From Ctenosaura bakeri (Eukaryota; Chordata; Lepidosauria; Squamata; Iguanidae), in assembly GCA_948474755.1 (NCBI GenBank), contig CAOLHI010001014.1, positions 1 through 64,000 on the forward strand: a DNA stretch of 64,000 bases, given 5' to 3'. Under the pieces are notes generated by a model. The model was not told the DNA's origin, searched no databases, and saw only the letters and a list, made by a program, of their open reading frames with translations. This document shows, piece after piece, positions 1 through 9,855 of this stretch (positions are counted from its first letter, which is position 1; each line of letters begins with the position of its first letter). The position numbers and the translations under genes are program-made.

Positions 1-238
1 GAGTGAAATGGTTGCCGACTTATGAGACAGGAGCACCTAGTGGCTCAGCATTAATTTAGGTCTTCAGAACCAGATGAACTGCATCCTAAAGTAAGCAAAA
101 GGCTTGAAGGTGTCTGTCTATTCTTGTTTAAAGTTCTTGAAGAAGAGATGGAAGGCTCAAAAACAAGCCACACCTGCTACCACCCAAGACAAACAGCCTT
201 ATGTGCAGAGATAACCACACATAGCTCTTAGTAGACCA

Positions 239-380
239 CTGAGCAGAATGGGACTTTCTTCTGAATAAAAAAAATACATGATTTCTCTCTTAGGCTGCAG
301 TCCTATACACATCCAACTGGCAGCAAGTCCTGTTGAACTTAAGGGAACACTGAGTAAATACAAACAGGATTATGCTGTAA
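239..380. repeat. old interspersed reptile repeat fragment
   Basis: The stretch reads like a degenerate copy of a common squamate repeat whose consensus contains 'gcagtcctatacac' followed by 'ggcagcaagtcc' and 'gttgaact'. A second, equally decayed relative lies at 48565-48640. No coding potential is seen. The family identity is from memory and cannot be checked here. Confidence 0.4.
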
Positions 381-2404
381 TTCTATCAAATGAGAAAACA
401 TTTTGACAAAAGCAAGATTGGGCTTTAGGAAGGTTTTAATTTTGTTTTGTTTTTAACACAATCCAGGAAGCTTTGTCAGGATAGTCATGGTCTGTTAAAA
501 CCGTGTGATCTTTGTCCAACTCCCCTAGGTTATATTAACTTTAGAGACCCTAGAATTAGAACTTTACTGTTTTGTGTTTTGATCTCATGGGCAGAGAATC
601 TGAAGAGGTTAATTTTGTTGCAGTCGAGCGTGATGTCTCATTTGTGAAAGACATGGATGATTAACTGCTGTAACAAATTGAACTCTGCTCAAGACATCAT
701 GTGCCGGTAAATAACATTAGCCACTTATAGCCATGAATAACCCTGTCCTTTGTCTTTTTCTTTGGGCTGCATAATCTTGGATCTGTACATCTGACATTAA
801 ATCTATAACTTCTGTGGGAGATATTTTGAGGGAAAACAGCCATTGATTGGCAAGGCACAAGTCAGCATCCCTCCTAGAGTCACCAACTGACCAGAGAAAT
901 AATTGCCTTGGCATTCTCTGTGCTTTTAATCAAAGCTTCGTGTGCAGTAATCAGCTGAAGGCCTTTGCGGCTCTAATGCAGTGGGATAAACACATCTGCT
1001 GGCCAATATCTGTATTATCAAGCTGATGCTAAACAAAGAGGAGCAAAAGCTGTTCTAAAGTTGGCAACCCATCAAGTATATAGCACTGAAAAAACAAGAT
1101 GGCAAGTGGCAATTCAACTGGAAAACACACAGATGCAGGTTAGTCAAGGGTGGAAATCACACAGATTCTCATGCATAAGCATTTCATTGAAAAAAAATAC
1201 TTGAGAAAACTCAGCTCTGTTTCACGGGTCTCCCCTCTGGAGAAAAAGAGTTAAGTGTAACAAGATTGGCTTTTTGTGATGGTTGTGGGCGGTGCGCCTG
1301 TGACATGTGGGCCAAAGCATTCCATACAGTCCTCGTAGCTAATCCCCTAATTGGAGCCAGGGAGGTGGTAAATTACTGCCGAAAACTGTTGGGGGTCTAG
1401 TGCTGGGAAAATGTCACAATTCCTATTTACCCAGATATTTAGGATGTCCCTCAGGCTATTTGGATAAAAGTGCGGGTGGACTGCCTTTGCTCAGTCTTTG
1501 CTCAGTCTTTGGAATTTGGGTCTTGGCCACCATTAACAAAAGGGTGAGTCACAGTTCCATTTTGTGTGAGGCTTGCAACCATTTTGAGAAATGAAACAGG
1601 TTGGGCTTTTCCAATCCCTTTCTAGCCATAAAATTGTTGTAAGCTTCTGTTAAGGGCCTGAGAGTGGCAACTTCTCAGCTGACTACTGTCTGGGACTTTC
1701 ACCAAACCTCAGAAAAGTTGCACAGGGGTAGTAGTCCAAACATTTTTCCAAACTCCACATTTTGACAGCAACTTGATCTGCAGAATCCCTTTCAGCAATG
1801 TTATTCCATGTTGCTTTTGCCACCTTCACCAACACCACCCTATCCACAATTACCACACACTCCAAGCTATTTGTGTTTGGGAAATGGAGCACCATGCTCT
1901 GACAAATTTATTTATCCAAATCTCTGGATCTTCTTGCCATTTTTCTGTTCAGTTGGTAATTCCAAGGCCAAAGATTGGCATCTTTACCCGTAGGAGCTCT
2001 TCTGGAAATAAAAAAGCAGTTGCAAACCTGCTCTAAGAGGAAACAATTCTTTTTCATTTTACTTACTTCAGAAATAGCTTACACCAACATCCCTGTCTCA
2101 ACTATACTCCTTAGTTTATAAGGTATTTTCTCCTTTAGCTTTCTGTACATTACTAAGGTAACCAGTGACAAAGGAAGGCAGAGCTCTATTTTAGGGCCAG
2201 TCCTACCACTGGGCAGAGACAAGTACCTGCCTCAGGTTGCAGGGGCGTGGTTTGTGGAGGGGGGCGCAAAAGTGACAAAAGTTTTTAGAGAACAGAGCTG
2301 TATGTGCAGTGAAGGAGAAAAATCCTGACTATGTTGGAATGGATCAGGAGGCCACATCCAGAGATTCAGCTTTATGATAAGAAATGCATTGTGATAAGAA
2401 ATTT
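381..2404. other. no gene or clear repeat recognised
   Basis: About 2 kb of AT-rich sequence with only short chance frames (under 90 codons) on both strands, none with a recognisable domain. A small local duplication, 'gctcagtcttt' twice, is seen near 1489-1510. Around 2190-2300 there may be a decayed repeat related to sequence near 11020-11100, but the similarity is weak. Confidence 0.5.
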
Positions 2405-2672
2405 CTGCCTCACACCCTGTTTTTGCCTTCCTTTAAGGCTGAGAGTGTGTGAGTTGCCCAAGGTCACCCAGTGGCTTCCATAGCTAAATTGGGGATTTGA
2501 TCTCTGTTCTCCAGAACTGTGTTCAAACCACTGTGCTATGCTTACTCTCAAACCACTGTGCTATGCTTACTCTCTGGGGATGGCAAAGGCAAACACTCTC
2601 TGAAAAAATCCTGTGATAGGTTCACCTTTGGGTCTCCATGAGTCTGACATGACTTGAAGACACACAACAACT
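2405..2672. repeat. tRNA-derived SINE, composite copy with a 26-bp tandem duplication
   Basis: 2425-2577 matches the antisense head of the common squamate tRNA-SINE ('cccaaggtcacccagtgg', then an antisense box-B-like region and 'ccactgtgctatgc'). The block 'caaaccactgtgctatgc' plus 'ttactctc' occurs twice in tandem at about 2525-2577, duplicating the antisense box A region. It is followed by the sense-strand tail of the same type of SINE (2578-2672, ending near 'gacttgaagacacacaacaa'). Head and tail therefore point in opposite directions, so this is either two insertions or an inversion. Confidence 0.6.
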
Positions 2673-3245
2673 CACACCCTGACCGGCAGTTTGCCGACCA
2701 GGATGAGAACACTGAGCTATTGGCTCACACACATTAATATATTTTTTTCTAAAAGTTACAGTGTCATGTGCACTGCACATGTGTCAGGGTGACTTTCCAC
2801 TCAGCTAAATCTTCAAGGCCAGTATACTGTTTATCTCTAAACTAAGTGTCAAACAAGTTAGTGACAAATTCCTTTCCTATGCTCAGTTCTCTTTTATCAG
2901 GAAATCAACAGGCAGAATGTACCAGCCAAATTCCTTTATTCTTGCAGCTTTTGCTTATTTGTTAAGGCTAACAGCACAATCTGTATGAACCAAAGCAAAG
3001 CCATGTCTAAAATCCCCTACAGTCTGTCCTATGACCATTTGCTGTCCTTAAATGGAGGCAGCCAGTGTTGAAGTAAGATTCAGTTTTCATTTGCTTGGCT
3101 TCTGTACATGGAATAGTAGATGCCATTTTGTTCATTGTCTCAGTCAGCAATACATCTTAGGCCAGCCCTGTCCCCTCACTTTATCAGATTTCTGTTCTAT
3201 AGCATTCTTGCAAGAGCACAGAGTAGCGTGTATGTCATTCTGTTC
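2673..3245. other. no gene or repeat recognised
   Basis: Unremarkable AT-rich DNA. Short open frames on both strands overlap into the following GC-rich element and show no family resemblance. Confidence 0.5.
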
Positions 3246-3645
3246 CACCACTTACGACCTTTCCACACAGTATTTGCCATGCGAAAGGGCACCTGGAGTG
3301 TCACGCAATTGTGAGGAGCGATCTGCATGACGTACTCACAATCGTGCGATGCTCCAGGGGGCAGCAGGCACCAATCATGCGCCTTTTCATTTTTGGCTGG
3401 AAGCCAAAAATGATGCACGATCGTGCATTGCTCCCAGGCCACACGTGCACTTATCTGCGTGCAGAGCCTCCGGAGCCATGCCAGTCACACTTCCTGCACC
3501 AGCGCAGCCTGGGAAACTCCCAGGCTGCACTGTGGAAGGAAAAGGTGGGGCTCTCACACGAGCAGGCACCTCGTGTGGTGCTGAAGCAGCAGGGACGCGA
3601 GAGCCTCTCACTGGAGGCTCCCCACACCCCAGTGCCGGAAAAAGG
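3246..3645 (-). mobile_element. GC-rich non-autonomous DNA element, copy 1 (decayed, inverted)
   Basis: The block is GC- and CpG-richer than its surroundings. Read on the minus strand it lines up with the elements at 7505-8043 and 56253-56681. The shared parts are a hairpin ('tttttggctggaagccaaaaa' here, cut to its arms 'tttttggct' and 'agccaaaaa'), then a 'gcattgctccc..gtgcacttat.tgcgtgc' region. The ends are degenerate copies of the shared terminal repeat: 'gacctttccacac' at left and 'ccggaaaaaggt' at right. No clean target duplication survives, so this copy is probably the oldest. The open frames crossing it (up to 152 codons) result from its GC content and are not genes. Confidence 0.6.
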
Positions 3646-4226
3646 TAAGCTGTGGAGTTTCCAGTTTTGTGTAGAAAAAAATTTAAGCAATGCCAGCTTA
3701 ATAGATAGAGGTTTAAAGAATTGCTCTACTTCTGGGAATTCTCAGTTCAGTACAACTCTGAAGATATAGGACGTCTTATTCTTTGTACTTCACTGTCTGA
3801 GTATTATGCTTACCTGGACCTTCATGGCCATGACACTGAGGAGGAGGGTAGCATTTTGATGCCTTCCCCAAAAGAGATCAGAGTGCTTTGCACCTAGCAT
3901 TGCACGCTGGGACACATCACACAATGGGGGTAAGTGACAGGCTATTTAAGGCCCGCTTGTCCTCCATGTGGACTCAGTTGTGTCTGTACAGTGTGATCCA
4001 CCCTCCCACCCTCAGTGCAGCATGAGACTCGTCTGGTTGCCCTTGGGACCGGGTAGGAATTTTTCTCCCCCTGTTGTCAGGGGTTTTTTTATCACTTACC
4101 TCATACTTTGCTGAAAGGATCAGGTGATTGGTTTCATGTGGTGTCAATAAATAGGTTGTTACCTGGCCGGTTACAGGGGAGGAGATAAGTCCCTGGTGTT
4201 CACTTTTGTACCCCCTTTGGGTGTAG
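3646..4226. other. no gene; possible unclassified repeat at 3890-4225
   Basis: 3890-4225 has the look of a retroelement or Helitron-like fragment (a 'tatttaaggcccgcttgtcc' segment, a pyrimidine-rich middle and 'caataaatagg' near its end) and abuts the CR1 tail. No second copy exists in the window and no family can be named. Confidence 0.3.
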
Positions 4227-4580
4227 GGTGTAACCTAGAATCATAGAAACATAGAGCTAGAAGAGACCACAATGGCCATCGAGTCCAACCCCTTGCCATG
4301 CAAGAACAGATACTCAAAGCACCCCCAACAAATGGCCATCCAGCCTCTGCTTAAAAACCTCCAAAGACGACGACTCCACCACACCCTGAGGCAGCATATT
4401 CCACTGTTGAATGGCTCTGACTGGCAGGAAGTTCTTCTTGATATTTAGATAAAATCTCTTTTCCTGTAGTTTGAATCCATTACTCCATGTCCTAGTTTCT
4501 GGAGCAGCAGAAAACAAGCTTGCTCCATCTTCAACATGAACCTCCTCTTTAAAGTTCTGAGATTCAGCAGGGAGAGGAGT
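4227..4580 (-). mobile_element. CR1-like LINE, 3' end, minus strand
   Basis: Starts on the plus strand with the CR1-type tail 'gaatcatagaaacatagagc' and 'gagtccaacccc'. It carries a minus-strand open frame at 4314-4517 encoding the C-terminal tail of the reverse-transcriptase ORF: FSAAPETRTWSNGFKL, then QQWNMLPQGVVE, then LEVFKQRLDGH. This tail recurs in the copies at 8319-8810 and 37352-37664. It is 5'-truncated, as is usual for CR1. Confidence 0.85.
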
Positions 4581-5205
4581 CTACCCTCAAGGATAACCTG
4601 GAATGTGCACTCTCACTTGTAGGGTCCTGGGACTTTGGTGGGAGCCATCTGGGTTGACCTCCCAATTAAGGGTGGCTGGGAAACAACCCAGAATGACTGG
4701 ATTGCTCTTGGGGGCCAAGTGTTTCGCCCAAGAGAAGACTGAGGGGGTGGTCAGCAGGGTGACACCTGGCCCCGGCTGGTCCCAAATCAAGTTGCTCCCC
4801 CCTTCTTGCTTCCATTCCGAGGTCAACATAAGGTAAATAATTAAGTCAAATAAAGTGGCCTTTATTACCCCAGTGCATGCTTTCTAGTCTCATTATTCCA
4901 GGGTTGGGCAGGGTTGGGCAGTATATATGGAGTATATATTCCTCAGAAAAGGAACTGAAAATAAAATCATCATTATTACTATATCTTTGTACAAAATATA
5001 TTTGTGCAACAACAGTGGTGTTAGGTGGTCCTAACATGAGAACTTGGGGTTATCTGATGATGTTGAATAGTGTGAAATTAAGAATAGACAAAAGGAAGTA
5101 CTTCTTCATTTAACACATAGCTAAACTATGGAAATGCTACCAGATACAGTGATGGCCATCAACTAAGATGGCTTTAAAAAGAAGTTAGACAAATGAATAG
5201 GGTTA
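4581..5205. other. no gene; probable LINE 3' fragment at 5040-5205
   Basis: 4890-4920 holds a short tandem repeat (gggttgggca twice). 5040-5205 resembles a decayed LINE 3' region ('acttcttcattt', 'aaaatgctacc', 'ggctttaaaaagaagttagac') of a type common in reptile genomes. The remainder is featureless. Confidence 0.35.
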
Positions 5206-5209
5206 TAAT

Positions 5210-5306
5210 GGTCATACGATCGAACGCACCAGGTCAGACCAGTAAACTCTTTAGTCACGTAGCCACAGGAGACCTCGTGTTGTGGTAACCCATGGTGGAC
5301 AAAAAG
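5210..5306 (+). repeat. 97-bp direct repeat, unit 1
   Basis: This block, starting ggtcatacgatcgaacgcac and ending in ggtggacaaaaag, recurs at 5834-5930 in the same orientation with only three substitutions that I count. The surrounding DNA shows no such similarity, so the pair is either a recent duplication or the ends of an unknown element. Confidence 0.9.
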
Positions 5307-5639
5307 AGTTGGTCCTCTCCAGAATCAGAGATAGTATGCATCTGAATACCAACTGCTAGTAAATAACAGCTTGCATTAATACTACCTCCAAACTGCAATT
5401 TGCTACAGACTCATTATGTACTTCTGAGTCCTGTGATCATCTCAGGAGCAGGAGTGATGTTTTCATATCTCTAGCTTTTAAATGCCACTTGAACATGTAC
5501 CCAAAACACATTAACATTTAAGTTAATGCAATCCCATTGACTTTCCTGAAAAAAATGTACGTGATGGTTTTGGCATCAAAAGAGGTATCATCGTTAAAGG
5601 GTGTCTATCTATCTGTATATCTACCTGTTCTGGTGCCTA

Positions 5640-5740
5640 TTTAAACTATAAATTACAGTGCTATGATTCCATTTCGACAACCATGGTTGAATTCTGTAGA
5701 ATTCTGGGATTTGTAGTTTGATGAGGCACTAGTGTTGCCC
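5640..5740 (+). repeat. left half of a palindromic MITE relative
   Basis: Contains the recognisable arm of the 180-bp palindromic MITE family: 'cagtgctatgattccatttc', then 'gaattctgggatttgtagtt'. The matching right arm is absent. It lies between the two 97-bp direct repeats. Confidence 0.5.
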
Positions 5741-5833
5741 CCTTGGTAAATCCTGTCCCAGGGTCTACAACTTTGATATAAAATTGATCTAACCCACCGG
5801 AGAGGTCACCCGGATGCGCACATAGGCAATAAC

Positions 5834-5930
5834 GGTCATACGATCGAATGCACCAGGTCAGACCAGTAAACTCTTCAGTCACGTAGCCACAGGAGACCTC
5901 GTGTTGTGATAACCCATGGTGGACAAAAAG
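5834..5930 (+). repeat. 97-bp direct repeat, unit 2
   Basis: Second unit of the pair with 5210-5306. The units are 527 bp apart. Differences are c/t in 'cgaacgc', t/c in 'ctttagtc' and g/a in 'gtggtaacc'. No terminal TG..CA and no flanking duplication are obvious, so they are not clearly LTRs. Confidence 0.9.
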
Positions 5931-6060
5931 TCATCAACCTTTAAGGAGTCCACTTGAAGGGAGTAAAAGTGTTCCCAGAAAGTTGGGCACTGGAAGCAAT
6001 AAAATCTTATCAAATCGATCTCCAGAAACTCACACCGCAGCCCCAAAGCGGAGGAAGATC

Positions 6061-6691
6061 CTAGTGTTTAGGTGACACCTTGTTATCTTCCAATAAAATG
6101 CCAGGTGTGGAATTGTTTTTCTTTTCTGTCCCTGTTTGTTTTCCCCGGGAGAGAATTTGCCTTCAAAATAAATTTTTCCTACAAATAGTCCCTGTTTTTG
6201 GGCTAGTTAGGCAAGAGAGTTAGGCTAGGTGAGGTGAGGAGAAGAAGTATGATGCCTCCCGGTCATACCAACTGACTGGTCCCCCCCCTCCCGATTGCTG
6301 TGCGATCTCCTTAGTGTCTCTTCGTTGAGCTGTTGTTCGGTCGCTGCTTCCCAGACCAAGGACTTCAGGAAGAGGTGCAGTATCTCCCAGACTATGAACC
6401 CCTCAACAGTCCCTCTATCTTATTTCCACTCTTTATTTCTTTTATCCCTTGGATGAGTGTGTGCGTGTTTGCGTTAGTGCGAGCTATCACTGTTCAATAA
6501 AGTCATTCATTGGACCTTTTTGTGTGGTTTCTGACTGAGCCTGACCACGTAAAAATTGGGTAAAAGATCTCGCTAGGTTACCCTGCCTGTTGCATTGCTG
6601 TTGCTTGTGCTCCATTGAGCTTATTTCCCCCATCACTTGGAGCATATTGAGGTGTCCTTCTGGGACCCCCAGATTTTCAAGGTAACACTAG
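6061..6691 (+). mobile_element. solo LTR, family B, with 4-bp target duplication CTAG
   Basis: CTAG (6061-6064) flanks an LTR beginning TGTTTAGGTGAC at 6065 and ending GGTAACA at 6687, followed by CTAG (6688-6691). The LTR is 623 bp. A polyadenylation signal AATAAA sits at 6496-6501. The U5 part ('tgggtaaaagat', 'gcttgtgctc', 'ggtgtccttctgggaccccc') matches the U5 of the LTRs at 11505, 22631 and 28033, while the U3 part does not. TG..CA ends plus a 4-bp duplication fit gamma-type retrovirus integration. It is solo, so internal sequence was lost by LTR-LTR recombination. Confidence 0.85.
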
Positions 6692-7212
6692 AACTCTCTA
6701 GCTAAGCGTTCTAAAAGCCCATTTTTAGTTATAGAACTATACAGTAATTGTGCAGTGTTAATGGGCCTCTAGTTTTTTTATCCTATTCCAGGAGTTCCAG
6801 TGATATGCAAGCACAATCCTCTAACTGACTTCAGCACAGTGCAGGATCAAGGTCTAAAAGCAAGCATCAGACAGGATGTGCTGGGAAGCCCTATATAACA
6901 ATATGTTAGAGCATTTTTATTATGGCTGGCTTTTACTTTTACCAGTGATTCACTTCCTATGAGCAATATATTAGAAGGATGTTTTGGGGCCTAGAGATTC
7001 TGTTGGCAATTATTCCGCCTAGAATTGCTACCTCACAAACTTTTATGAGACTGGTTTTTCACTTGTGCTTGCTTTAACAGTGTCTAGCCTTTGACCAAAG
7101 CAAATGAATATACTTTTTCATAATAAGTGAATAAAGTGTCCATGGTATCATAATACGAACACTGTTATCTTAAAGCATAAAGCTATGACCTCCAAGGAAT
7201 TTAGGGACTATG
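6692..7212. other. no gene or repeat recognised
   Basis: AT-rich DNA with no open frame above 60 codons and no repeat similarity that I can see. Confidence 0.5.
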
Positions 7213-7499
7213 ATCATTTCCGCACTAGACTGTTATAGTGCTATTATTCCACTTTCAACATCCTATGGACTCCTAGGGTTTGCAATTTAGGGAGAGGCTG
7301 GCTGATAGATGATAGATGAAGGGAATGCTGTGGATGTAGCATATCTCGATTTCAGTAAGGCCTTTTGACAAAGTTCCCCATGACATTCTTGTAAAGAAGC
7401 TAGTAAAATGTAGGGTGGACAGGGCTACGGTCAGATGGATCTGCAACTGGTTGACTGACCATTCCCAAAGGGTGCTGCTCATCAATGGCTGATTTTCAT

Positions 7500-8048
7500 C
7501 TTGGGCCCTTTTCGCATTGAGGCTTCTCGCACGAGCGGGGAGGGCGGCTCGCGCAAGAAGGCTCCTCCGGGAGGCTTCCATTTTCCCCCTCCTTCCTTCC
7601 GCAGGTGAAGGAACGAGGGGGAAGCGGCAGCCTCGTGCGAGCCACCCTCCCCCAGGCGAAGCAGGAGGCTGTCGCGTCCCCCCCCTTCGCGCGAAGCAGG
7701 AGGCTGTCGCGTCTGTCCCCCCCGCTCGCGCGAAGCAGGAGGCTGTCGTATCCGTCGCGCTAGCGCCCCGCCCCGCCCCTTCCTTCCGCAGGGGCAGAGG
7801 GAAGGAAGCGTGACTCGATCGCCTCCCCGACGCTCCGCACAGGAGGTAAGTGCGCGTGGGTGCTGGGAGCGTTGCGCGAGCGCGGGTGATTTTCGCTTTG
7901 AGGCGAAAATCAAAAAACCCGCGATCGCGCTGCTGCAGCCCCGTGAGTGCAGCGGAAGTGGGAGTGTGTCGTGCAGAGTGACACTCCCACTCCTGCGAGG
8001 CTCACGGGGCTGTCGCGCGACAGAAAGCCCGTGCGAAAAGGGCAATGG
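7500..8048 (+). mobile_element. GC-rich non-autonomous DNA element, copy 2, inside CR1
   Basis: Element 7505-8043 (539 bp) begins GCCCTTTTCGCATTGAGG and ends GTGCGAAAAGGGC, a terminal inverted repeat of about 12 bp. Flanks are CTTGG (7500-7504) and AATGG (8044-8048). Removing the element and one flank restores a normal CR1 reading 'catcttgg' to 'agagaagtgac'. The interior is very CpG-rich, with repeated 'gcgaagcaggaggctgtcg' units (three near 7655-7750) and a hairpin at 7888-7918 (arms gattttcgc and gcgaaaatc). Open frames of up to 241 codons here are a by-product of the GC content. Confidence 0.85.
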
Positions 8049-8810
8049 AGAGAAGTGACTAGCGGGGTACCACAGGGTGCTGTCCTGGGCCCAGTGCTGT
8101 TCAATCTTCATCAACGACTTGGACGAAGGAATAGAGGCCATGCTCATCAAATTTGCAGATGACACCAAATTGGGAGGGGTTGCTAATACCCCAGAGGACA
8201 GGATCAAAATTCAAAATGACCTACAGATTGGAGAGCTGGGCCAAGGCAAACAAAATGAAATTCAACAGAGAGAAGTGTAAGGTCCTACACTAAGGTAGAA
8301 AGTTTTATCAATAGGAGTATGGTGTCTAGATCAAAGGAGGTACTGGTACCACTCTACTCTGCTTTTGTTAGATCTCATCCTGAATACTGTGCCCAGTTCT
8401 GGGCACCCCAATTCAAGAAGGACATGGTCAAACTGGAGGAAGTCCAGAAGAGGGCGACCAAAATGGTGAGGGGCCTGGAAGCCATGCCCTATGAGGATAG
8501 ACTTAGAGAGCTGGGTATGTTTAGCCTGCAGAAGAGAAGGTTAAGAGGGGACATGATGGCCATGTTTAAATATTTGAAGGGATGCCATGTAGAGGAAGGA
8601 GAGGGCTTGTTTTCTGCTGCTCCAGAGACCAGGACAAGGAGCAATGGATTCAAGCTGCAGGAAAGGAGATTCCACCTGAACCTCAGGAAGAACTTCCTGA
8701 CAGTCAGGGCTGTCCGGCAGTGGAATATGCTGCCTTGGAGTGTAGTGGAGTCTCCTTCCTTGGAGGTTTTTAAGCAGAGGCTGGATGGCCATCTTTCGGG
8801 AGTGCTTTGA
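8044..8810 (+). pseudogene. CR1 reverse-transcriptase ORF, C-terminal part, broken
   Basis: Coding similarity starts with the RT block '[11 protein letters not shown]' (about 8058-8090). The catalytic F-A-D-D box follows at 8152-8163, inside '[11 protein letters not shown]'. After a frame break the C-terminal region runs at 8319-8810: 'LVPLYSAFVRSHPEYC', 'VQKRATKMVRGLE', 'LRELGMFSLQKRRLRGDM' and the family tail 'LEVFKQRLDGHLSGVL'. In a living CR1 this protein would reverse-transcribe its own RNA at the target site. Frame breaks near 8110 and 8280 and the DNA-element insertion at 7505 show that this copy is dead. No host function is implied. Confidence 0.85.
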
Positions 8811-8949
8811 GGGTGTTCCTGCATGGCAGGGGGTTGGACTGGATGGCCTGTGTGGTCTCTTCCAACTCTACATTTCTATGATTCTATGATTCTATGATGT
8901 TGAAAGTGGAATAATAGCGCTATAACTGTAAGTCTAGTGTGGAAATGAC

Positions 8950-9654
8950 CTACCTGTTTTTAAGAATATATGTAGCTTCCTTTAAATCTCAAAAATATAC
9001 ATTTATATTAAGACATATTAGAGTGATTAACAAACAGAACACAACAAATGAATAATTAAATTAGCACAATATTTCAGCTTCTGTCTTCTTCAGTTATTTA
9101 AAATGAAGGTGAGGTTATATACCAGATAGCAGTCTAGAGCACATTTTCCTGCGTGTTTTTCCCAGTAATTGGTACTGAGAGACACAGTGCTTCTGATCCT
9201 GGAGATAATATACAGTTATCAGGAACAGGAACATTATCCTCTATTAATTTTTCTGATAAAGCTATGATGTTAGTGGATATCACTACAGCTTGCAGCTGCA
9301 GTAATTCTTACTTTTTTATTATTATTATTATTGCTGTGCACTATGTACAAAAGAGAGTACCTTCCAACATTTCACAGATGAAAATGGGAATGTCCAAGCG
9401 ACAGAGTGTGGTCCTGATGGCAAAAGTAAATAATGAGAAAGCAAACACAAGCTAGAAGAAGCTTCCAGGGACTTCTGTGCCTTTCTGCATACTTGGCAGA
9501 TTTCTACGGGTAGACATTTGTCAGTGATCTTCAGGGGCTCATACTGGTCTTGTTAAATGCATGGGAAACCAACTGATGTCAAGGGAAAGACAAAGTAACT
9601 TAGATGTTTTGTAATTTTGGACAGCTTACCCAGTTTTCAATGTTTAGCACTATG
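8950..9654. other. no gene; short repeat at 9340-9440
   Basis: 9311-9332 is an (ATT)n run. 9340-9440 ('accttccaacatttcacaga', 'atgaaaatgggaatg', 'gtggtcctgatggcaaaagt') matches the start of the repeat at 50780-51125. Nothing else is recognised. Confidence 0.5.
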
Positions 9655-9855
9655 GCCATTTCCGCACTGCACTGTTATAGTACTATTATTCTACTTTCAA
9701 CATCCTGAGGAATTGTGGGGTTTGTAGTTTATTTAGGCCAAAGAGCTCTCTGGCTGAGAACTCTAAATGCCCCTCCCTAAACTGCAAACCCCAGGATTGC
9801 ATATAATTTTGAGAAGGGGAATAATAGCACTATAACAGTATAGTGCAGAAATGGC
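9655..9855 (+). mobile_element. palindromic MITE copy
   Basis: Begins GCCATTTCCGCACTGCAC, with arms 'tgttatagtactattattct' and, on the other side, 'ggaataatagcactataac', and ends GTGCAGAAATGGC. Internal arms 'ggggtttgtagtttatttag' and 'ctaaactgcaaaccccagg' pair as well. The flanks (ctatg and tcagg) do not form a clear duplication. It is non-coding and probably moved in trans. Confidence 0.85.

Larger units (their letters stand above)
7297..8892 (+). mobile_element. CR1-like LINE, 3' part, plus strand, interrupted
   Basis: The reverse-transcriptase coding region is visible before the interruption (7320-7500, including the 'AYLDFSKAF' motif region followed by decayed codons) and after it (8044-8885). 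The 3' end is the CR1 tail with repeated 'attctatg'. The LINE is truncated at its 5' end. A GC-rich DNA element sits between the two coding parts at 7505-8043. Confidence 0.85.
7213..8949 (+). mobile_element. palindromic MITE split by a CR1 insertion
   Basis: The left arm (7213-7296; 'catttccgcactagactgtt', 'cactttcaacatcctatgga') and the right arm (8893-8949; 'gttgaaagtggaataatagc', 'gtctagtgtggaaatgac') are the two halves of the 180-bp palindromic MITE seen intact at 15157-15335 and 57091-57269. A CR1 LINE occupies the middle, so the MITE is the oldest layer of a three-level nest. Flanks read ctatg at left and ctacc at right, a partly matching 5-bp duplication. Confidence 0.85.

Noticed and set aside
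3311..3769. 152-codon plus-strand open frame with overlapping frames on both strands
   Set aside because: Overlapping frames in several phases are typical of GC-rich sequence, and this is the decayed GC-rich element copy 1.
5210..5930. 97-bp repeats as LTRs of a short retroelement
   Set aside because: No TG..CA ends, no primer-binding site and no flanking duplication are seen. They are kept only as a direct repeat pair.
7482..8207. 241-codon minus-strand open frame
   Set aside because: It lies mostly in the GC-rich DNA element, where stop codons are rare, and crosses both element boundaries into CR1.
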